From contig NZ_CP028475.1 of NCBI RefSeq assembly GCF_003047105.1, forward strand, positions 3,162,001-3,226,000: a stretch of 64,000 nt of DNA, given 5' to 3'. The notes under the pieces were generated by a model. The model was given only the letters and a program-made list of their open reading frames with translations, was not told where the DNA came from and searched no databases. The translations under genes were made by a program, and so were the position numbers. Source of the DNA: Celeribacter baekdonensis. Its GTDB lineage: Bacteria; Pseudomonadota; Alphaproteobacteria; Rhodobacterales; Rhodobacteraceae. This document shows positions 24,499 to 33,191 of this stretch, in pieces. Within the stretch, counting starts at the first letter, position 1, and each line of letters starts with the position of its first letter.

Positions 24499-26316
24499 TT
24501 AGCTGCGCGCGGCGGACGAGCCGAGCGAGGATTGCATGGTGCGCACGATGACGAAAGCATCGCGCAAATGCGAGCGCTCAAAGGCCGGAAGGGCTGAGGG
24601 GCTCATGAAATTGTCGGGCGGGATGCCGTCACGTACCTGTGCGGCCTGATGTTCCAGTCGGGCGGTGGCGATTGTGTCATAGGCGGCGAGTAAATCCTTG
24701 CCACCGCTTTCGGAAATCACGTTGGCCTCAATCGCCGCCTCAATCCGGGCGCGGGTGTTGGCGGCGGTGAACTTGCCCTGAAGCGCATAGACCCGGCCAA
24801 GATCGACAATTGGCACAACGCCGTTGTGTTTCATGTCCAAAGCATTGCGATGTTCGCCGGATTTGATCGTGGCAAAGCCGCGCAGCAAGCCCAAGGGCGG
24901 GGTGTGTTTGAGCGAATTGGCAATCATATGGGCGACAAAGATCGAATTCTTCGCCGCGGCTTTCAGAGCGGTGTTTTGCAGCGGTGTGAACAGGCGGTGA
25001 TTGCCAGAAATCGGCCGCAGATCATACATGACAGAGGCCAACATTTGCGCCTCAGTGTCGGGGGCGCTGATCCATTTGTTGAAATAGCCTTCCCAGACGG
25101 ACAGTTTTTGACACCACCGATCCGCCATCGCCATCATATCACCGGGGCAATAGACATAGCCGCAGGCGTTCAATCCGTCGCAGGTAAATTTCGCCAGCTT
25201 GCGGAAATAGGCCATATCGGCCTCTGTCGCGGCATTGTCAATGATGAGGCAGTTGTCCTGATCCGACACGCCGGTTTGTTCGCGCCGCCCTTGCGAGCCA
25301 CAGGCGGCCCACAGATATGGCACGGGGGCGGGGCCAAATTCATCTTCGGCCATTTTCAACAGGCGCCGTGTGACGATATCGGCGACATCGGTGACTTTGC
25401 GTGTCACCACGTCATGGGCCAAATGTGCGCCAACAAGCTGCATGAGAAATTCTGGCAAGCGGGCCGTGACCGCAGCCATGTCGGCGATGGTTTTGGCGTT
25501 TGAGAGATCAAACACCATTTGGGTTTGCGACGAGCCGAAAAAGCGCGTGATGTCGGTCTGCGTGACCATCCCGACCAATGTGCCACCTTCGACGATCGGC
25601 AGATGGCCGATGTGATTTTCCAACATGATATGAATGACATCAGTGCCAAGCGCGCTGGGTTCCAAAGAGATCGGATCGCGGGCCATGATGGTCGAGACGG
25701 GCAGGGTGGTCTCAAGGCCTTCGGCCAGAACCTTGTTGGTCATATCGCGCACGGTCACCAGTCCGCTCAGGCGCGTGCCGTCTATCACGGCCACGGAGGA
25801 GACTTTGTGATCGCGCATCATCCGCGCGCAGTCTGCGATCAATGTTGTCTCAGAACAGGTCACGGGCGCATGGGCCATCAGATCAGAGACATGTTGGGTC
25901 ATCAGACCCGTGGCGACTTTGGGGCGGGCTTGGCCCCGGTTGAAATAGCGGGCAAAGGCCGGGTTTGCGGCCACTTCGGTCTTGAACGCCTCCGGCGTGA
26001 GCACCAAAAGCGTGCACTCAGACGCCGCCGTGGCCGTCGTCGCCGCATGCCCGTCGCGCAACAAGCCGCGTTCACCGAAATGGTTCGATTTTTGCAACAG
26101 CGAAACCTGTGCGCCATTGATGTCGGTGATCTCAACCGCACCTTCCTTGATCAGATACAGCCCCTCAAGCAACTCGCCATGGGCATAAATCACATCGCCT
26201 TCGTCGAATTTTTTGCGAGAAAAGGAGGTGGACAGATCCGCCAACTCGCCGTCTGGCAAAACGTCATAAGGGTGGGTGGTGTGGAGAAAGCTGATGATCT
26301 TTGCGGTGGTTTCCAT
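24499..26316 (-). CDS. cNMP-binding-like / CBS pair / DUF294 nucleotidyltransferase-like protein
   Basis: Predicted regulatory protein of 605 residues. Residues ~5-125 resemble a cyclic-nucleotide-binding fold (DEGDVIYAHGELLEGLYLIKEGAVEI). Residues ~140-260 are two CBS motifs (CSETTLIADCARMMRDHKVS and IVEGGTLVGMVTQTDITRFF), which usually bind adenosine ligands. Residues ~320-430 carry the DUF294/GlnD-like transferase signature CGSQGRREQTGVSDQDN, and a DUF294 C-terminal domain follows. Such proteins recur beside actP and acs in Proteobacteria and are thought to sense energy state. The start at 26316 places the first domain correctly; the longer frame to 26418 collides with the actP end. Activity as a nucleotidylyltransferase is inferred from the intact GSxGRxE...DxD motif. 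Confidence 0.88.
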   Translation of the reverse strand: METTAKIISFLHTTHPYDVLPDGELADLSTSFSRKKFDEGDVIYAHGELLEGLYLIKEGAVEITDINGAQVSLLQKSNHFGERGLLRDGHAATTATAASECTLLVLTPEAFKTEVAANPAFARYFNRGQARPKVATGLMTQHVSDLMAHAPVTCSETTLIADCARMMRDHKVSSVAVIDGTRLSGLVTVRDMTNKVLAEGLETTLPVSTIMARDPISLEPSALGTDVIHIMLENHIGHLPIVEGGTLVGMVTQTDITRFFGSSQTQMVFDLSNAKTIADMAAVTARLPEFLMQLVGAHLAHDVVTRKVTDVADIVTRRLLKMAEDEFGPAPVPYLWAACGSQGRREQTGVSDQDNCLIIDNAATEADMAYFRKLAKFTCDGLNACGYVYCPGDMMAMADRWCQKLSVWEGYFNKWISAPDTEAQMLASVMYDLRPISGNHRLFTPLQNTALKAAAKNSIFVAHMIANSLKHTPPLGLLRGFATIKSGEHRNALDMKHNGVVPIVDLGRVYALQGKFTAANTRARIEAAIEANVISESGGKDLLAAYDTIATARLEHQAAQVRDGIPPDNFMSPSALPAFERSHLRDAFVIVRTMQSSLGSSAARS

Positions 26317-26421
26317 CGCGACTGTCCAAAATAAAATTGAAAGAGGCGCGAAAGCCATTCGACCCCGCGCCCCTGTACTATGGCGACGGGCCAGCCCTGA
26401 GGCCAGCCCGAAACCCAAAGT

Positions 26422-28149
26422 TTAGTGATCGACCGCTTGGCCAGCACCGCGCGGGATGCGGATGCTTTCGACCAGGTCTTGAATCTCAACCGGCGGCTCG
26501 TCTGTTGCGTTCGAGACAACATAAGCAACCACAAAGTTGAGGATCGCGCCAACCGCCCCGAAGGAGGTCGATTTGATCGACAAGATCATCGGATCTGCAT
26601 CAGAGAAGGATGCCGTGGAGGCCACGAAGAACCAGCCTTTGTGCAAGAAGATGTAGACGATGGTCACAACCAAACCGGTGATCATGCCCGCAACCGCACC
26701 CTTATTGTTGATGCGCTTGGAGAAGATGCCCATCATCAGCGCCGGGAAGATCGACGCCGCTGCCAAACCAAAGGCCAAAGCCACTGTTTGCGCGGCAAAG
26801 CCCGGAGGGTTCATGCCGAGGTAGGTTGCCACTGCGATTGCGACAGCCATTGCGACCCGAGCGGCCAAAAGTTCGCCCTTTTCGGAAATGCCGGGGTTGA
26901 TCTGCGACTTGATGAGATCGTGCGACACAGCCGATGCGATGGCCATCAAAAGACCTGCGGCGGTGGACAGAGCGGCGGCAAGACCACCAGCGGCCACCAG
27001 AGCAATCACCCAACCCGGCAAGTTGGCGATTTCCGGGTTTGCAAGCGTGATGATGTCGCGGTTCACAGTGAACTCGTTGTCATCTGCGGAGGCCACATAG
27101 TTGACAAGACCGTCACCATTTTTGTCTTCAAAGCTCAAAAGACCCGTCAGTTCCCAGTTTTTGACCCAATCCGGACGCGCTTCATAGGCAATCGGCGCTT
27201 CGGTTGTGCCATTCGGATAGACTGTGTCGATCAAGTTGACGCGTGCCATCGCACCAACAGCCGGAGCGGTGAGATACAAAAGCGCGATGAACACCAATGC
27301 CCAACCGGCAGAGGAACGTGCATCAGACACTTTCGGTACGGTGAAGAAACGTACGATGACGTGCGGCAGACCCGCGGTCCCGATCATCAAAGACATGGTG
27401 AAGAGGAACATGTTGAGGGTCGTGTCGGTCTGTTTGGTGTATTCGGTAAAGCCCAAATCACCCAACATGCCGTTCAGTGTTTCGAGCAAAGGCAGACCGG
27501 AAGATTTTGCATCCGAGAACAGGCCCAGCGGCGGGATCGGGTTGCCGGTCAGTTGCAGCGAGATGAAGATCGCAGGGATGGTGTAGGCGATGATCAAAAC
27601 GACATACTGTGCCACCTGAGTGTAGGTGATGCCCTTCATGCCGCCGATAACCGCGTAGAAGAACACGATGGCCGCACCAATCAACAGACCGGTGGTGTTG
27701 TCCACTTCGAGGAAGCGGGAGAAGGCCACGCCCACGCCGGTCATCTGACCGATCACATAGGTCAGCGATGCGGTGATCAAACAAATCACAGCCACGGTGC
27801 GGGCTGTTTGGCTATAGAAACGGTCGCCGATAAATTCCGGAACCGTGAATTTGCCGAACTTACGCAGGTAAGGGGCAAGCAACATGGCAAGCAACACATA
27901 GCCGCCGGTCCACCCCATCAGGTAAGCCGAGGTGTTGTAGCCGCCAAAAGAGATGATCCCGGCCATCGAAATGAACGATGCAGCAGACATCCAGTCCGCG
28001 CCGGTGGCCATGCCGTTGAGCACAGGGTGAACACCCCGGCCAGCCGCATAAAATTCAGATGTGGAACCCGCACGGGCCCAAATCGCGATGCCGATGTAGA
28101 GCGCAAAGGTCGCGCCCACAACGATCAGGTTGAGGGTAAACTGGTCCAT
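26422..28149 (-). CDS. actP: Cation/acetate symporter (VC_2705-type sodium:solute symporter)
   Basis: Takes up acetate or short-chain organic acids with a cation. The 575-residue protein has about 13 membrane segments, the early SSS signature GADWMSAASFISMAGIISFGGYN near residues 50-75, GRGVHPVLNGMATG before it and the late motif GLAAALSTAAGLLMAIASAVSHD near 390. An insertion between two helices (~310-370) includes FEDKNGDGLVNY, reminiscent of a calcium-binding loop, a feature of the VC_2705 subgroup. It lies 12 bases after the DUF4212 gene, and this small-subunit pairing is characteristic of the subgroup. Downstream of acsA, so uptake and activation are linked. Confidence 0.94.
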   Translation of the reverse strand: MDQFTLNLIVVGATFALYIGIAIWARAGSTSEFYAAGRGVHPVLNGMATGADWMSAASFISMAGIISFGGYNTSAYLMGWTGGYVLLAMLLAPYLRKFGKFTVPEFIGDRFYSQTARTVAVICLITASLTYVIGQMTGVGVAFSRFLEVDNTTGLLIGAAIVFFYAVIGGMKGITYTQVAQYVVLIIAYTIPAIFISLQLTGNPIPPLGLFSDAKSSGLPLLETLNGMLGDLGFTEYTKQTDTTLNMFLFTMSLMIGTAGLPHVIVRFFTVPKVSDARSSAGWALVFIALLYLTAPAVGAMARVNLIDTVYPNGTTEAPIAYEARPDWVKNWELTGLLSFEDKNGDGLVNYVASADDNEFTVNRDIITLANPEIANLPGWVIALVAAGGLAAALSTAAGLLMAIASAVSHDLIKSQINPGISEKGELLAARVAMAVAIAVATYLGMNPPGFAAQTVALAFGLAAASIFPALMMGIFSKRINNKGAVAGMITGLVVTIVYIFLHKGWFFVASTASFSDADPMILSIKSTSFGAVGAILNFVVAYVVSNATDEPPVEIQDLVESIRIPRGAGQAVDH

Positions 28150-28161
28150 TCCATGCGCTCC

Positions 28162-28419
28162 TTATTCGTCGACGCCGTGTTCTTTGTCGAGTTTGTTCAT
28201 TTTTATCGCGTAGGTAAAAATGAGCACCAGGAACACGAGAATCGAGCCCTGTTGTGCAAACCAAAAGCCAAGATCCGTACCGCCGATTTTGATGCCCGCA
28301 AGCATCGGGCGCAGCAGGATGCCAAAGCCAAAGGAGCAGATGAACCAAATCACCAGCGAGATGCCAATGATCCGCTTATTTGCGGCCCAGTAGGCATTGT
28401 TTTCTGAGTTGTCCGCCAT
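28162..28419 (-). CDS. DUF4212 small subunit of sodium/substrate symporter
   Basis: Small membrane partner of the actP-type carrier. From the ATG at 28419, preceded by GGGAGGA, it has 85 residues with two membrane segments (IIGISLVIWFICSFGFGILL and GFWFAQQGSILVFLVLIFTY) and a charged C-terminus. The AYWAANKRIIG opening and the FQQG-like FAQQGS element are typical of DUF4212. An in-frame start at 28449 gives ten extra polar residues with no ribosome site. It heads a run of tightly spaced genes that may be transcribed from the 205-bp gap after acsA. Confidence 0.92.
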   Translation of the reverse strand: MADNSENNAYWAANKRIIGISLVIWFICSFGFGILLRPMLAGIKIGGTDLGFWFAQQGSILVFLVLIFTYAIKMNKLDKEHGVDE

Positions 28420-28624
28420 GTGCGGTCCTCCCTTTTGTCCCCGACCCACGCGCGCCCTGTTTCTGGCGGCGTCATGGGTCCTTTACGTTACGGGTCCCAC
28501 CTCCTCGTGGGGCCCGTTTCCCTTCCCTGATGGATCGGCACGGTTGTGCGTGCGATCCGGGACCTGTGGCACCGCCCCTCATTTGGTGGGGGCGATGCGT
28601 TACTCTACCATATCTGCGTAAAGT

Positions 28625-30588
28625 TCACGCAGTTTTTTGATACAACGAATTTCTGATCAATTCCTCGACGACTTGAGGTTCAGCGAGTGTTGAGATGTCG
28701 CCCAAGCTTCCGGTGTCATTTTCTGCGATTTTGCGCAGGATGCGGCGCATGATTTTACCGGAGCGGGTTTTGGGCAGGCCGGGGCCCATTGAATGAAGTC
28801 CGGTTTGGCGATCGGGCCGATCTCTGTGCGGACCCATTTTTCCAACTCTTTGCGCAGCGCGTCGGTCGGTTCGACATCGTTCATGAGCGTGACATAGGCG
28901 TAGATGCCTTGGCCCTTGAGTTCGTGCGGATAGCCAACGACGGCGGCTTCGGCGACCTGGGCGTGGGCGACCAGCGCACTTTCGACCTCGGCGGTGCCCA
29001 TGCGGTGACCTGACACGTTGATCACGTCATCGACGCGGCCGGTGATCCAGTAATAGCCATCTTCGTCGCGCCGACAGCCGTCGCCGGAGAAGTAATAGCC
29101 TTTGTATTGCTGGAAATAGGTCTCTTGGAACCGCTCGTGATCGCCCCAAACGGTGCGCATTTGGCCGGGCCAGCTGTCTTTGATGCAGAGCACGCCCTCG
29201 GTTGCGGTTTCGTGCAATTCTTCGCCTGTGGTCGGGTCCAAAATCACCGGTTGCACGCCAAAGAACGGCACGGTCGCGGAGCCCGGTTTGGTCGGGGTCG
29301 CACCCGGCAGCGGCGTCAAAAGATGGCCGCCAGTTTCGGTTTGCCACCAGGTGTCGACGATCGGGCAATTGCCGCCGCCGACCACGTCATTGTACCAATT
29401 CCACGCCTCCGGGTTGATCGGTTCGCCGACCGTGCCCAGCAGTTTGAGCGAGGAAAGGTCATATTTTTCAACCCATTCGTTGCCTTGCCCCATGAGCGAG
29501 CGCAGCGCGGTGGGGGCGGTGTAGAATTGGTTGACCTTGTGCTTTTCGCACACCGCCCAGAACCGGCCCGCGTCGGGGTAGGAGGGCACGCCCTCGAACA
29601 TCACCGTGGTCGCGCCATTGGCGAGCGGTCCGTAGACGATGTAGCTGTGACCCGTGACCCAACCGACATCGGCGGTGCACCAGAACACGTCGCCGTCGTG
29701 GTAATCGAACACATATTTATGGGTCATCGCGGCATAGGCCAGATAGCCGCCGGAGCTGTGCACGACGCCTTTGGGTTTGCCGGTGGAGCCAGAGGTGTAG
29801 AGGATGAACAGCGGATCTTCGGCGTTCATCGGACGCGGCGGGCAATCGGGGGAGGCGTGTTCCATCAGATATTTGACGTCGACATCGCGGCCCTGAATCC
29901 ATGTGATCTGATCACCGGTGTGTTTGACGACGAGGCAACGGACCTTGTCGGAACAGTGCAGCAGCGCGGCGTCGGTGTTGGCCTTGAGCGGCGTGCGCTT
30001 GCCACCACGCGGCGCAGTGTCGGAGGTGATGACGAGCTTGGCACCGCAATCGTTGATGCGGTTGGCCAGAGCATCCGGGGAAAACCCTGCGAAAACAATG
30101 GAATGGATCGCGCCGATGCGGGCACAAGCGAGCATGGCATAAGCCGCCTCGGGGATCATTGGCAAATAAATCACCACGCGGTCGCCGCGCATCACACCCT
30201 GAGAAAGCAACACATTGGCGAAGCGGTTCACCTTGTCTGACAGCTCTTTGTAGGTGATGTGCTGGGCCGCGGCTTCGGGATCGTCGGGCTCAAAAATAAT
30301 CGCAGTTTGTAGGGATTTTTTCGGCAAATGGCGATCAATACAGTTGGCCGACACGTTCAAAACGCCGTCCGAGTACCATTTGATGTCAACGCGCCCGAAG
30401 TCAAAACAGGTCTTTTTCACCTGCGTGTAGGGCTCCATCCAATCCAGGATCTTCCCCTGCTCCGCCCAAAACGAAACCGGATCGCTCACCGAGCGCGCGT
30501 ACATTTCGGTGTAGGTGTCTGCGGAAATATGCGCCTTCGAAGCAAATGCCTCAGAAGGAGCGGTCATCATGCTGGTGTCTTCGGACAT
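28625..30588 (-). CDS. acsA: Acetyl-CoA synthetase, single-base frameshift near the C-terminus
   Basis: Activates acetate to acetyl-CoA via acetyl-AMP. The start at 30588 follows GGGAGG. Conserved motifs are all present: [44 protein letters not shown] and [14 protein letters not shown]. The frame breaks at about 28779: it reads [11 protein letters not shown], whereas the next frame continues with [17 protein letters not shown] to a normal end at 28625. One extra G in the GG of CCCCGG restores the consensus [12 protein letters not shown]. As read, the protein would end at 28657 and lack the catalytic/acetylatable lysine, so it could not complete adenylation. Either a sequencing error or a real loss of function in an otherwise pristine gene. 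Confidence 0.9.
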
Positions 30589-30709
30589 GTCGCCTCCCAA
30601 TTCTTGTATTCTTGACGTGACCCGGCGCACGGCTGGGTCCCTCCTCAGCTTCAGGTTTACAGAGTTTGAGGTGAAATTGCCCGTAACTTACTGCGCTGTA
30701 TGAATTTAT

Positions 30710-30784
30710 TTGTAAATCAATTCACGAAATTATCGGTAATGTTGTAAATTTACTTTACAATCCTGAAATATCATTACTTTACAA
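30710..30784 (-). promoter_or_regulatory. AT-rich acsA control region with four TTGTAAA/TTTACAA heptamers
   Basis: The heptamer TTGTAAA occurs at 30710-30716 and 30742-30748 and its complement TTTACAA at 30754-30760 and 30778-30784. The middle two form an inverted pair with a five-base spacer; the last two lie in a 12-base direct repeat TTACTTTACAAT, with copies 24 bases apart. The cluster is 120-200 bases upstream of the acsA start in DNA far more AT-rich than its surroundings. It resembles tandem operator half-sites. Regulators of the ScfR/RamB class that control acetate and propionate genes bind TTTGCAAA-type sites, so such a regulator is a possible reader; this is inference. Confidence 0.6.
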
Positions 30785-31473
30785 TTCGTTAGTTTTTGGT
30801 GTCCCTATGTGTTGAAACTATAACTTCAAGTCGCGTGTGTCTGCGCGCGCTAACATTGGCTGCGGTTGCTGGGCGCGCGCGTGAATGTCTGCGTCGAGGG
30901 GATGTCAAGTGAGTGGTGGGGATCGACTCGCGACAATGAAAAGCCTCATCCAAGGAAGGCATGTTTGATCCTTAGGGTCTGACGTAGATGAGTCGAATGG
31001 CAGTTTGTCAGTCTCTCATACAGAAGGTGGCGCTGCAGGGGAGGCCGTCTCATACTGGGCGCGTCTATCAGAGTATGGGAAGTCAACTCGGTTCTTGACG
31101 GCATTGGTCTAAGGTTTCTGACGTCTCGCGCTTATATGGGAGCCGTTGGAAAGGATAGGCATCTTGAGTCAGATCTTTCCATACTTATTCGAAGTTGGGG
31201 TGCGGATGCCTCCGGCAGTTTGTTCGCAAAGTTGGAGCATGAGAGAGTGTGGGTTCGGGGCGACGCCTGCGTGTGGTTTAATAATCTGTATATGCAGAGC
31301 GGGGCTCAATAAAAGTCCAAGGCCAAACCCCGCGGTCTCATGTTGAAATCGCAGGGTTTGAGCATTCTTGTATGCGTCCCGTCTGACTGGCGTTGATTTA
31401 TTCAGCCTTCTAGTTTCAGGGCAAAAGGCCATCAATGCGGTTCATTTTATGATCTGCGGCACGAGCGAGAACC
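30785..31473. other. Gene-poor stretch between acsA promoter and IS66 remnant
   Basis: About 690 bases without a gene I can support. The first part continues the AT-rich acsA upstream region. One plus-strand frame stays open from about 30988 to 31312 and includes a 58-codon piece starting with ATG at 31136, but it has no recognisable family, no clear ribosome site and odd composition (many Arg, Trp and Ser). It may be debris of a gene broken when the neighbouring insertion element arrived and decayed. Confidence 0.4.
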
Positions 31474-32394
31474 CTAGCGGAGCCAAGCTTCAGGATCGAC
31501 ACTGTTCATGCGGCAGGTCTCAACAAGCGTGTAGGCGATTGCAGCGGCATTACCGCCGCCCTCTGATCCCATGAATGGATAATTTTTGCGCCCGAGAGTC
31601 ATCGGTCTGATTGATCGCTCGCAGATATTGTTGTCCAGCTCCAGCTTGCCGGTTATCAAGATAGGCCCGCGTCTTTGGTATGCGGCTGCGCGCATAACGG
31701 GTTGCTGCTGCCAACGTCGATTTGCCGGAGCTCTTGGGTGATTGAAGTGGGAGTCATGCTTCCCAATCATCAAAGGCCGGCTTTGCCTTATCCTTTCGCA
31801 AGGCGACGCGCGTGTCAGCGGGTTTGTAGTGCAACTCTTTTTCCACAGCATAAAGGGCCGCGATCGGCTTGATCGTCTCCTCGGCGATGGCAGGGTCACG
31901 GGTATAGATTTCAGACTGGCGAGAGAGCGGAAGGTGATTACAATACTTCCCGACCAGCATATGGGCAAGAAGACCCGGCACCAGGCGTCTGAGTGTGCTC
32001 GGTCGCGAGGGCAGTTCGGCCTGAGCAAAAATCTCGCAACAAGTGCAGGTCATGCGCGACCGCACAAGCTGTTTCACCGCAAATGGCCGGGTACGTATTC
32101 GAGTTCTTCGGTCACGCCTTCCGCGAGCTGCTTGAGCGCGCCACCGCAATCGTTGCAGGCATCATCAGGCGACAGGATTTCTTCCTGTCGCTCAAGATGA
32201 TCGGGCAACGGTGCGCGATTATGGGTGCGCTTGGCGGGAAGGTTTTGATCGGCGTCGGCTGTTGATGCTGCCTTTCCTGCCTCGGAGGCGGCAGCAATCT
32301 CGATGTCTTCCTGAAGATCAAATGCCAGCTGATCCATGGCCTCGAATTTTCTGCAAAACGCGCCTTGCGATGGTCGCCATGTTCGTTGGGGCAT
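31474..32394 (-). pseudogene. tnpC: IS66 transposase (TnpC) remnant
   Basis: Recognisable fragments of the large IS66 transposase lie in different frames. From the 5' side they are a zinc-ribbon-like region (RAPLPDHLERQEEILSPDD followed by CNDCGG), a middle piece (LVPGLLAHMLVGKYCNHLPL, then ALYAVEKELHYKPADTRVAL) and a C-terminal piece (LELDNNICERSIRPMTLGRK and YTLVETCRMNSVDPEAWL). The segment between LSRQSEIYTRDP and the ALYAVEKEL piece is much too short, so most of the DDE catalytic domain has been deleted. Intact relatives exceed 500 residues; about 300 codons remain here. Not functional. Confidence 0.85.
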
Positions 32395-32469
32395 TCGTCA
32401 GTTAATTCCTTCAAGAAGCATCGACAGATAGGCTGCCGTGACACAGACTTTGCCGTCGTTGGCCGCAGG

Positions 32470-32951
32470 CTAGGCAAGCCGCCCTTTATCGAGGCGTTTC
32501 ATGAATAGGCATGCGCCTTGCGTATCCCACAGATAATTTTCACCAAGGCACCCCGACGGCCACGGAGCACAAACTGATGCCCGGAATACGGATTTTCGGC
32601 CAGCATCTTCTCCGTCTACGCTGCCAGTGTGTTGAAGCCCCGCCGCATATCCGTCACGCCCGCCGCAAGCCACGCCCGCGTGTTGCTCGGCGCAGGGACT
32701 ATGCCGTCAGGCCTTGCACCAACCCTACGACCGAGGCCAGCGAAGTCGGGCCTTCCATCAGAATACGGCGCCCGTCCGACAGCGTGATGCCCATACGCTG
32801 CGAAGACAGTAGGCCCACGGTCAGCCGCCACATCGTTCATTCGCGCTGGAGCGGAGGGGCTTTCCATCGCAGATGGCTCAATCTCGACGAAAGAAAATAC
32901 CTTCAAAAGCAATACGTTCCTCTGGTGAATATCCGCCCTGTACCGGCGCAA
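32470..32951 (-). pseudogene. tnpB: IS66 accessory protein TnpB remnant
   Basis: The IS66 Orf2 protein is split over two frames. The first contains [20 protein letters not shown], matching the canonical start of Orf2; the second contains the canonical end WDTQGACLFMKRLDKGRLA, preceded by a garbled version of the FxFRGRRGD-type core. At least one frameshift lies near 32640. The role of intact Orf2 is transposition support; this copy cannot be expressed as one protein. Confidence 0.8.
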
Positions 32952-33108
32952 ACCGGGGATGCTTGAGCCATCTGAAAATCAGGTTCGCGTTCATCGAATG
33001 GCGCCGCGCAACCTGTGCAACCGAAACACCCGGCGTCAAAGTCTGCGCGCAAGTCATCCGCTTCTTTTGGCCCTTCTTCCCCGCCATAACCAACCTCAAG
33101 ATGTACAC
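32878..33108 (-). pseudogene. tnpA: IS66 TnpA (Orf1) remnant, HTH protein
   Basis: A 76-residue frame with the helix-turn-helix characteristic of IS66/IS3-type Orf[21 protein letters not shown] followed by WLKHPRFAP. It lies upstream of the broken tnpB and overlaps its 5' part. The C-terminus runs on without the usual family ending, and the region just upstream of it on the minus strand also looks disturbed, so I treat it as non-functional although the HTH itself is intact. Confidence 0.75.
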
Positions 33109-33191
33109 TATCCATGGTGGACACTATCACCCTCTCTGTCAGGCAGGGCAGTCAGGCCGGACGGATTCGTATTTTTGGCTGCGGGTGTGAT

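Larger units (their letters stand above)
31474..33130 (-). mobile_element. Degenerate IS66-family insertion sequence
   Basis: Three IS66-type reading frames occur in the usual order tnpA-tnpB-tnpC on the minus strand, but the second and third are broken by frameshifts and the third lacks its catalytic core. The element is therefore dead. I could not identify terminal inverted repeats or target duplications with confidence, so the boundaries are those of recognisable coding remains; the right end may reach close to 33190, the stop of the chemoreceptor gene. Confidence 0.8.

Noticed and set aside
26425-28407. A 660-residue plus-strand frame opposite actP
   Set aside because: actP is unambiguous with its membrane helices; the opposite frame is Arg/His/Gly-rich and motif-free.
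28470-28640. Inverted repeats between acsA and the DUF4212 gene as a terminator
   Set aside because: GGGTCCCAC/GTGGGGCCC and CTGCGT/ACGCAG stems exist, but on the minus strand no T-run follows them; the second stem includes the acsA stop codon. They may matter for mRNA but are not convincing terminators.
29107-30240. A 377-residue plus-strand frame opposite acsA
   Set aside because: It overlaps conserved acetyl-CoA synthetase motifs on the other strand and contains no motif of its own.
31190-31340. Possible tRNA or small RNA gene near the IS66 remnant
   Set aside because: I looked for a T-loop GGTTCGAATCC and a cloverleaf arrangement and found none.
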